This document shows, piece by piece, positions 56,283 to 64,000 of a stretch of DNA of 64,000 nt (its first letter is position 1; the number at the start of each line of letters is the position of its first letter). This DNA is from Blepharisma japonicum (taxonomy: Eukaryota; Ciliophora; Heterotrichea; Heterotrichida; Blepharismidae): contig CATKHK010000010.1 of NCBI GenBank assembly GCA_949751835.1, positions 496,001 to 560,000 of the forward strand, written 5' to 3'. The notes under the pieces are model-generated. The model was not told where the DNA came from, ran no database searches, and saw nothing but the letters and a program-made list of their open reading frames with translations. A program made the position numbers and the translations under genes.

Positions 56283-58232
56283 ATGTCTCAAAAACCTCGT
56301 CAACGCTCAAGAAGCCGCTCTCCTGTTCAAGGTGTAAAACTTCACGTTAAAAATCTTCCAGTCCAATACACTGAAGAAGCCCTGCAGCAAGTTTTCGAGT
56401 CCTATGGCGAAATCAAAGATGTAAAAATCATTCGGAAAGGCAGCAATGGCCAGCCTCTACGTGAAAGTGTCTATGGTTTTATCGTGCTTCCCTCTCCTGA
56501 AATTGCTGAAAAAGCTATGAAAGAACTGAATTCCAAAGGCTGGAGCGTAAACTACAGCCGAGAAGCCTTACAAAACCCTCAGGTGCAGCAGCCACATCCT
56601 CAACTGCCTCCTGAAATCCCTAAAGACTACTATTCAATCCCGAGCATCCCTCAAATGCTTCCTCCAAGGCTTTGTGACATAATGCCAAGCGACCAGGCTT
56701 TCCAGCACAACGCCCAAGCTACCAATATAATGCTTCTCAACAACGCAAACCCTAAGCCAGGCCAGCCCATGGACCGTGGCCTTCTCGAGAGGCTTCTCAG
56801 CGAGCACCAGCCTTCAGCCTTCAACATTTCAGGTGTCCCTGAACACTTCAAAGGTTTTTTCCTCGTCCGCGAGGTATGAATCGGTAACATTTCGCCAGCA
56901 ACCGACAAACAGCTCTTATACGACGCATTTAAAGCTTACGGTGACATTGAAGGTATTGAAATGTTTTCTTCTAAAGGTTTTGCATTTATTAAATATCGTA
57001 AAGTTGTAGCTGCCACTCGGGCTTATGAACGAGCAGACGGCACCATGGTTGATAATCGTCCTGTAAAAGTCGCTTTTGCCGACCCAACACGTCGAATTGA
57101 CATAGTTGGAGATTCTTTAATTCCTGAAAACCCTAATTTTAACCCAATAGATGATGAACATTTTAAAAATTTGTTTTTGGGTTATCCACCTGGTGCCACA
57201 GTGCCGCCAGAACATATACTTCGTGACGTGTTTTCTCGGTATGGCAAAGTAAAAAGGATTTCTATAAGGCAAGCTACAGCTAATTCCAGGCCTTATGCTT
57301 TTGTGGACTTCGAAAGAGGTGATCAAGCTTCAGAAGCGAGGAAAAAATTATATATTGAAGATAGTGATGGATCGCGAAGAAGAGAACTAGGCGATTCTGC
57401 AGTAGAAATTTCTTTTAAAAATACAAATAACATCGTATCTAAAAATGGAACGAAAAATGGTGTTAGGTTTCAAGATAAGTCGGGGAAGGAAGAAGTCTCA
57501 GAAATCGCGAAAAAACTGATGGAACAGCCAGAAGCCTTGCAGAACTTGCTGAGGTTCCAGACCATGTTTATGGGCGGCCCACAGATGTTTCCAGGAATGC
57601 CGTATCCTAATATGAATATGCAGCAGTATCCGAATATGAGCCCTGCGCCAAGCTCGTCTGGAAGTCCTGCGTCTAAAATATCGAGCAAAGAAGTCCCAGA
57701 GCCTGATGACCCACATTTAGGCTCAGTGATATGGTCAGGGTTTATGACCAGAAGTAAAAATTATAGGGTAGGGATCGATGCTACTTTAGTTAAAGGGAAA
57801 TCTGAGTGTTTTCCGTCAACACTTTATCACATAAATATTTCACATAGAGTCGCTTTTCAAGAAATTTTTAAATTTTATCAGATGGCACTTGTTACTTTTG
57901 AGGCGTCCAATGAAACCCAGCAAGAGGTATTTAAGGAGTATGTTAATTATTTTTCTGAAAAACAAAGAGCAGGGTATATACAAATGAAAAATTCGGTACT
58001 TTATATATGCCCACCTGTAGAGGAGATTGTGAAAATTTATCCAAAGCTTGAAAATGGACAGCTACTAGGTGTATTTGTGGATCCGACTAAGAAGGCAGAA
58101 AAGCCAAAAGAGGCAAATAAGATACAGGAGCTGCTGGAACTGTTGAAAAATCCTGATGTGATGAAGCATTTCAATAAGAATTCGGGACCTTCTCCGAGTG
58201 ACCCTAGACTTGCGTTAAAGCAGCAAAGATAA
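56283..58232 (+). CDS. Three-RRM and SPOC-domain protein (Spen family)
   Basis: A 649-aa protein with one TGA-Trp codon, which opens RRM2. The short RS-rich start (RQRSRSRSPVQG) is followed by RRM1 (about 18-95, KLHVKNLPVQYTEEALQQVF), a Pro/Gln linker, RRM2 (199-265, VWIGNIS, GFAFIKYRK), RRM3 (296-380, LFLGYPPGA, AYAFVDFE-like PYAFVDFERGD), and a C-terminal SPOC domain (about 475-610, GSVIWSGFM...RVGIDATLV). RRMs plus a C-terminal SPOC is the layout of Spen, RBM15 and plant FPA, nuclear proteins acting in RNA processing, 3'-end choice and silencing. The start was taken at ATG 56283, where the RS region begins, not at upstream in-frame codons inside the neighbour's end. Confidence 0.9.
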
Positions 58233-58399
58233 ATAGTTATTAGACTAGTTCATTAATAATTAATATAAATCAGAATTTATTAATTAAATTTATCTCAGCT
58301 ATAGTCTAAACTTCTTATTTTTTATGAGTTTATTGTGCATCGGAATAATCTACCAAATCTAATTTTCAATTTCAAATTTGTAAAGCGAAACTATATAAA

Positions 58400-58746
58400 G
58401 TCACAAGCTTATTACTCCCCATCAATCAAAATTAGATGTTAATTTTTTAATTTTATTTATTATCTATTTTCAATATGACCATAAACTCGATTTTAATGTT
58501 TGAGATGAGCACACATTATATAAGTCTTATCAAACTATTACTAAGATTTCAGCTCTAGCGGAAAACACAAAGTATTTTTTATAATAAACACAATTAATCC
58601 AAAATCAATAGTAACCCTAAATTTCTAATAAAATCCTGGATGGAATTTTAGATCTTATTTTCTATTAACTTTGGTTGCATAAAAACATGGATTATTCAAG
58701 TGATGAAGCAGATTATTTGGAAATGATGAGGCCACGTGTTAAATAG
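58400..58746 (+). pseudogene. Truncated duplicate of the PX gene's promoter and first codons
   Basis: 58500-58735 is recognisably similar to 60250-60450, upstream sequence included (shared TTTTCTATTAACTTTGGTTG and TTCAGCTCTAGC-type blocks). It carries the same start, MDYSSDEADYLE against MDYSSDEEDYLE. After 13 codons the similarity ends, and the frame stops at TAG 58744-58746, 20 codons in. It is a partial tandem copy of the 5' end of the gene at 60402, in the same orientation, about 1.7 kb upstream. It cannot encode a PX protein but may still hold a working promoter. Confidence 0.8.
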
Positions 58747-58898
58747 CAGAATTTCCATTTTCCGATAGCTTTAAGGGAGCCGGAAGAGCGATCAAAATTG
58801 AGTTGACAGTAAGAACGAACGATCTAGGGCAGCAAACAAGCCCTAGAAAAAACACCTTAGTGGCTGATAATCTAAAAGGCCTAATAAAAGCTACTTAA
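58743..58898 (+). other. Short coding-like relic without start
   Basis: A 51-codon open stretch between two TAA codons, overlapping the end of the truncated duplicate. It is less AT-rich than its surroundings and reads protein-like (FPFSDSFKGAGRAIKIELTV, then NTLVADNLKGLIKAT). It has no ATG. Possibly the 3' end of another gene brought next to the duplicated PX start by rearrangement; the source is unknown. Confidence 0.35.
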
Positions 58899-58960
58899 AT
58901 TAAGTGTGTATAATATTTATCGATTTATATATTGATTAAAAAGCCCCATTTATAAAAATA

Positions 58961-60109
58961 ATGGTCTCTTCTCAAATGGATCAAGAATTCGATGCCCTCA
59001 TGTGTTACAATCGTATTGTACAAAATTTTCTTTTACAAATTCAAAACCCTGATTGCAATTTACAATTATGTTACAATGCCTATAGCCAACAGATAGATCA
59101 AATAAAGTGCTCCTTTTCTTACATTTTTGAAAACGAACAATCAATTCCTGATGACATACTTAACCAAGTTAATCCTTTTCGTTTATTGCTTTACTTCTCA
59201 ATAACAATCCAATGAAAAAAACTAATAGATGTGAGCCATGAAAGCTTACGTAAAAAACATGAAACTTTTATATGCAATCTCATTTTCTTTTCGAGTGGCA
59301 AGTTTTATAGCATAATTACAAATCTTTCTACTGATGAGCAAATAAAGTCTTTGGTAAAAACTCTAGCACTCTACTTCTACGTTTGCGTTCCAGACGCCTG
59401 CTTTATAGGCATAGGTGTGATTTTCAAGAAGTTAATGCGAAACAATCCTATTAGAATATCATGCGACAATGCTGAATGCCTTAGTTTCTTTAGGGAACTA
59501 ACTAGCAGTAGCTTAGTTTATAGTTCTTTTGCGATAATTGAGCCAAGTGTCAATCTTGAAGAACTCTTTGATCATGTCTGTAACTGTTCATATTATGCTT
59601 CTTTTACTGAAGATCTTTTTGGTCTAACAGCAATTGGGGATTTTATCTTTATTAATGACAATTTCGAGAGGACTGAAAATTTGTACAGGGCAGCTACATT
59701 AGTGACACTACTGCATGAAAGTGGCCACTTAGCAAAGCGATTTAGAAAAAAACAAAGTGCTTATTTAATACTCACCCCTGATAAAGATAAAGAATCAGGC
59801 CTAAAGTATAATTCCGAAATGGGGAATTTTCTCGAAACGCTCATTTTCGGGAAAAGACTAACAATTTTGAACACATCATCTGCAGAATTTTTAATGAATC
59901 GTGATAATTGAGATCTCAGCAGAAATGAATTTTGTGAAAGGCTGGACATGATTCATAAAGAAGGCGAAAAAAGAGCCGAAGAACATTGTAATGTTGGAAA
60001 GAACAGTGATCCATGCTCTAGCATTTCAATTGGCAGGTGTGGAATGGCACAAGAATATCAGCCAAGAAATTTGACTAGTGACTTCGAAGATTTGGTAAAA
60101 TATAATTAA
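58961..60109 (+). CDS. Putative HExxH metalloprotease-like protein
   Basis: A 382-aa protein with two TGA-Trp codons. The N-terminal 230 residues are helical without a known domain. A zinc-protease signature HESGH lies at 252-256 in the context TLVTLLHESGHLAKRF. About 30-36 residues further on, YNSEMGNFLETLIFGK offers Glu 286 or Glu 292 as a third zinc ligand, as in gluzincins. There is no signal peptide, so it is probably cytosolic. The C-terminal 70 residues contain three Cys. I do not recognise a named peptidase family. It lies between the truncated PX duplicate and the intact PX gene. Catalysis is inferred from the motif only. Confidence 0.65.
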
Positions 60110-60401
60110 TGCATTTTTGATAAAATCAAATTTATTAAATATGTTTATCGTTCTTTTGATAGAGTTTCTTTTTTATTTGCTGATTTTTGAATCTAGTTTT
60201 CCAATAGCAAATTGGTGAAGTGATATTATAAAGCTACAAAATTATTAGCAAAATTTACATGAGCCTTATTAAACTATTTCCGGTATTTTAGCTCTAGCCA
60301 ATATGCCAAAAATAAGTTATGCAAAATTTTTCAAAATCAATAATCCTAAATTTACTCGAATTTTGCATTTTATTTTCTATTAACTTTAGTTGCATTAAAA
60401 C

Positions 60402-62348
60402 ATGGATTATTCAAGTGATGAAGAAGATTATTTAGAAGTAGCAGAACGTAATGCGAAACGCAATTTCCTTAGAGAAGAAATCATTGAGATGAACTACGAT
60501 CCACAGCTGTTCACCCAATATCTTGAAAACATGAAAGCCGCTGATATTGATGCATGGACATTTGATGAGCTTTCAGACTGTGTCAGGGAGTTCAAAAATA
60601 AATATAGAGCAGGGCAGACACTTGAAGAAATCGAAGAGCAAGAGCGACAAGAAAAAGAAAAAGAGAAAAGACTTTATGAAATTCCAATTGCAAAAAAACC
60701 TCAACTTCCTGAAGAAACTCAGCAAAAAAGTTCTAAAAAGGTAGAGAGTCCTCCTCCGAAAAAAGAAAAGAAGAAAAAAGAAAAAGAAAAGCCCAAAGTC
60801 TCAGAGCCACCTCCTACTCCCCCTCCTCCATCACAGCCAGCCCCTTCAACGCTTTCAATTCCCACAAATGAGAGAGATCGAGCTCCAAGCACAGTCAATA
60901 CTCTCAAAGGTCAATTATTAGATTCATCAGTTAACGACATTGCCAAAGAAGACAAAAATAAGCCAAAATATTACAGTGAGACACCAATTCATAATATAGC
61001 AAGAAAAACCGCTCAAGCTCCTCAAAAACTCTCAGACTACCCTGCAGAAGACAAAAAGAAATACGAATATCAGCCAAAACTTAAAGCAAGCCCAGAATCT
61101 CCATTAATAGCTACAAAATCAAAAGAAGAAACCAAAGTTTATGAGCCAAAAAGATTTGAGCCTTTACAACGTGATGAAGAAGAATCTCGCTATAAGAGAA
61201 ATGATACTCCTCCAGCTCAGCCAAGCTCAGATTATGTAGAGCCTTCTTTAGGTGGAGAAAGCTATGAGCTCCCAGCCCAACTAGTAAAAGAAACTGAGCT
61301 GTCGAGAAACCAAAATCCAACTGTTGAAGTCCCTAGTTTTGAAACTGTGGAAGCAGGATTTTTTGGCTCTAATTATGTTGTTTATAAGGTCACAACAAAT
61401 CCTTTTGGATGGGAAGTGAAAAGACGCTACAGTGAATTTGCTCTGCTAAGGGAGGTACTTGCAAATAGCTTCCCTGGCTATTATATACCTCCACTTCCAG
61501 AAAAAAAAGCGACTGGCAAGACTGACCAAATGAACGCAATTAAGAGACAAAAATTTCTGCAAAGGTATATGAATTCTATATTAGCAAATAGAATGCTTAG
61601 AACTTCTACATTTTTGGTGTCTTTTCTAAAGGAGTTCAGCACAAGAGAATGAAATGCAGCAAAAGAGCAAAATAAAAAGGTAAAAAAATTAGAAGGGCTA
61701 AAAACATATCCTAGCCTTGATGGATATTTGCATTGTAATACAGGCGATCATACCTCAATAATTTCAAAAATGAATGACCATTTATCATACTCAGAAAATA
61801 TTAAGAAAAAAATAAAAAGGCATTTTGAAACTGTTGTTGATGACTTTTCAAAAATTTCTGCATCTCTGGCAGCTTCTGTAGATTTAATTAAACAATTAGC
61901 AGACGTGCAGTCAATATTAAATTTTAATACAGATCAGCAGTATGTGTATGATAGCTTAAAAGAAGCTATAACCCAATGGTCAGAGCATGAAAAAGAGCAG
62001 TCACAGTTTCTATCTGATTATTTCTACATGTTCTTTAAATATGGCTATATGGAGTCTGGAGCACTAAAAGAATTGCTCAGAGAAAGGGAAGGTTTAATGG
62101 GGAGTTATAAAAAGTCCAATAATGTCAAATCAGGCCCTGATAAAATTAAAGACCTATTTGGCTATCATAATACTCTTAGTCTGAGTGAAGTTGAAAGAGT
62201 TATCAAAGAAACCAAATCAGTTGCCTGTGAACATTTTGGCGAATTTGCAAGAAATGAATCAAATCACGCAATTAAACTGCGAGCGATTTGGGATACTTTA
62301 TTAAGCAAAATGTTGGAAACAAGTGAAAGAATTAATAGATCAAGATAA
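60402..62348 (+). CDS. PX-domain sorting-nexin-like protein
   Basis: A 648-aa protein with one TGA-Trp codon. It begins MDYSSDEEDYLEVAER, followed by a conserved module (25-85: LREEIIEMNYDPQLF, DAWTFDELSDC, FKNKYRAGQTLEE) shared with the gene at 53750. A Pro/Lys-rich linker with a polyproline run (PPPTPPPPSQPAP) extends to about 300. The PX domain occupies about 309-412: YVVYKVTTNPFGWEVKRRYSEF with the Arg-Arg-Tyr phosphoinositide-binding core, then the proline loop FPGYYIPPLPEKK, and RQKFLQRYMNSIL. A helical, BAR-like C-terminus follows. It likely binds PI3P on endosomes and shapes or sorts membrane. A copy of its promoter and first codons lies at about 58500-58746. Confidence 0.88.
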
Positions 62349-62352
62349 TAAC

Positions 62353-62721
62353 TTAAGAATTCATTAAAGAATAAAAATCATCATATGTAATTACTGAATC
62401 AAGATCTTCATCAACAATTTCAAAAAAATGATTAATATCATCATTCGTCACAAATTCTCCAGAATTTTCTAGAGTACTCAATAAGTCTTCAGGGGTTAAA
62501 TATCCTGCCTTATTACTGTCTAAAATCTTGAAAATTAATTTTGATTCCTCATCTGTTAAATCTTGCCTTTCTATTGTATGATATTTCGGCTTTTGGTAAT
62601 GTTGAAATGAGTATTTTCTAGGATGAGCTGTATCATTAGGGGAGCCTGCATTTTCTGAGTTTTTATGAGGGAAAAGGACAGCAAGAGAATGAGATTTCGA
62701 AAAATTTAGACGCTTATCCAT
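62353..62721 (-). CDS. Small EF-hand protein
   Basis: A 122-aa protein. A polar N-terminus of about 55 residues precedes an EF-hand pair like that of calmodulin or centrin. First comes LTDEESKLIFKILDSNKAGYLTPEDL: its loop DSNKAGYLTPED has Ala where the loop's acidic residue usually stands, so binding is weak. Then ITYDDF closes DEDLDSVITYDD, a loop missing the invariant Gly. Calcium binding is therefore uncertain. No Trp is encoded. Its stop is only 4 bp from the stop of the convergent PX gene, so the two 3' untranslated regions must overlap. Confidence 0.7.
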   Translation of the reverse strand: MDKRLNFSKSHSLAVLFPHKNSENAGSPNDTAHPRKYSFQHYQKPKYHTIERQDLTDEESKLIFKILDSNKAGYLTPEDLLSTLENSGEFVTNDDINHFFEIVDEDLDSVITYDDFYSLMNS

Positions 62722-62761
62722 TTATAAAAATCCGCAAAGAAACGTCTCATTTTTACATAAA

Positions 62762-64000
62762 TTAGCTATTTTTACTGTTTTTGGCAATTAATTTCCATTT
62801 TATATGTGTGTAAAGCTTTGTGTAGAGTTTTTCCATTGCGCTCATCTTTTTTTCAAGAATTTTGACTCTTCTTTTAGCCTCAACAAGCATTTGTTGCTTC
62901 TTCATAATTAGCTCTGTTAATTCTAGCTTATTCTTTTTAAACCTATTAATAGCATCTTCTAAGGCTTTATAAGCTCTCTTTGAGAAATAACTTGTACTCC
63001 CATGTTTCTTTTTGCAAGTATAATATTTTATTGCCAGTTGTACAACCTTAGCTGCAGATTTTGATAAAAAAATTAAACTAAACGCCTCACTCTGCCCTTT
63101 TGAAAACTGGCCTCTTTTTTCAGCATTTAGCAAAACTAACGATACCGCAATAGCCCCTGTGATTCAGCAAAATGCAACTGTAATTCTCCCAAAAATAGAA
63201 GATGGAAAATAATCTCCATAGCCAATCATGGCCAATGATGAAAAAACCAATCACATGCTATTTGTTGGGTCTGTAAAGTCTTTTCCAGTCAAATCATAAA
63301 GCGGCCTTTCAAAAATCCTCAGCATTAAACCAAAAATAATAATTGACGGGATTAAAAGTAAAAATAAAACGACTTTTGTAGGATGCTGAAAAATCATGCA
63401 TCGAAATGCAAATCTTGCATTTGCACTTGTGTTTTGCCTTAAACAAAAGCTTCGTGCAATATAGTTTTGATAAGGAGTAAAGCTCATAATCGCTTTATAC
63501 AATCGTATAATTCGAAAAAACATTATGTAATATAGAATTTCGTTCAAAGAATAACAAGTTTCAATAGTTCTAAAATTATACCTATAAGGGATGTCTATTT
63601 TAATATTCATATGTGGGTATGTGAATATACACAGGAGGAAAATATCAAGAAACCTATGAAAATTCCAGCACTTCTTCTGAATTTTTGCAATTTTCACCGG
63701 GAAATTTCCTAGCTTAATAATGATATGTGGCTCAACCTTGATAAGATACCTTTCTCAAAGAGATTTGCTATGATCTCGCATTAATAAAAAAATCATTGAA
63801 GCAATTGTAGAAAACAGCGTAAAAGTTTTTCAAAAATCAGACATTGAGCTTTCTTCTTCACAATTATCATGAGTTCGGTATGGAGAATACCTCAACTCAT
63901 AATCAATTGATGACGATATAATTCCTAAGCATGAAAAAATTGCTGAAGCCATCTCAAATGCTCTTCATCGATTAAAAAGTTGATTTGAAATCCTCATATT
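62762..64000 (-). CDS. Potassium channel, SK-like (runs to right edge)
   Basis: At least 411 codons. The frame is open to the window edge and an ATG at 63997 could be the true start, though upstream exons cannot be excluded. Five TGA-Trp codons occur. Hydrophobic segments (for example FTLFSTIASMIFLLM, HRFLDIFLLCIFTY, KVVLFLLLIPSIIIFGLML) precede the pore SSLAMIGYGDYFPSS, with the GYGD selectivity filter. A final segment (GRITVAFC, ITGAIAVSLVLL) and a long basic coiled-coil tail follow, as in small-conductance calcium-activated K+ channels that bind calmodulin. Two such channels in 64 kb fits the K+-channel abundance known in ciliates. The filter differs from that of the channel at 24954 (IGYGDYFP against VGYGEYVP). 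Confidence 0.85.

Noticed and set aside
60719-60907. Antisense open stretch rich in Gly and Ser opposite the polyproline linker
   Set aside because: It is the complement of the proline-rich coding repeat of the PX gene; no independent support.
1-64000. Telomeric repeats, tRNA genes, rRNA, CRISPR arrays, intact transposons or virus-like elements
   Set aside because: Looked for by eye on both strands; none was recognised. tRNA genes cannot be fully excluded without a covariance search.

Overview
The window reads as ciliate macronuclear (somatic) DNA, most likely from a heterotrich close to Blepharisma. Three things in the sequence support this. (1) About 66 in-frame TGA codons (my count) lie inside 21 otherwise continuous genes and read as tryptophan. 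Every gene ends in TAA or TAG, never TGA. (2) Introns are tiny: five of exactly 15 nt (GT...TAG, each with A at position 10) and one of 17 nt. (3) The DNA is AT-rich and gene-dense, with neighbours often only 4 to 60 bp apart. Read with the standard code most of these genes would fall apart at TGA, so gene ends here were chosen with TGA=Trp. That the organism is Blepharisma itself is inference.

Layout, 1-28 kb: a partial minus-strand gene at the left edge; a decayed membrane-protein relic; a 1385-aa multi-pass PAS protein of the ciliate Tmc-like family; a small MED11-like protein; an LRR/coiled-coil protein; a kelch protein; a probable Nup160-type nucleoporin; a 1544-aa TPR/IQ protein; an EF-hand coiled-coil protein; a small zinc-ribbon protein; a serine-rich coiled-coil protein; a potassium channel; a CCT-domain protein; and one orphan.

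28-39 kb is looser and AT-richer. Two nearly identical six-finger C2H2 genes stand in inverted orientation about 5 kb apart and enclose an orphan, a CCA-adding enzyme and a VAP/MSP tail-anchored protein. Beyond them lie a Rab GTPase pseudogene, coding relics with a short direct repeat, and a zinc-finger coiled-coil protein ending in a CaaX-like box.

39-53 kb: SPATA20/YyaL-type protein, a membrane-anchored cyclic-nucleotide phosphodiesterase, cyclin H, an EXD2 exonuclease with its HNH-like tail, an SFI1-like protein, a WDR62/MAPKBP1-type WD40 protein, and two disordered proteins that both carry dynein-light-chain (LC8)-type motifs.

53-64 kb: a coiled-coil protein sharing its N-terminal module with a PX sorting-nexin-like protein, a three-RRM + SPOC protein, a truncated duplicate of the PX gene's 5' end fused to another open stretch, an HExxH putative metalloprotease, a small EF-hand protein, and a second potassium channel running off the right edge.

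The genes do not form one operon or pathway. The content is ordinary eukaryotic housekeeping plus ciliate membrane signalling (PAS/Tmc-like, K+ channels, PDE) and probable basal-body/cytoskeleton proteins (WDR62-like, SFI1-like, LC8-motif proteins). No tRNA, rRNA, CRISPR or intact mobile element was recognised.
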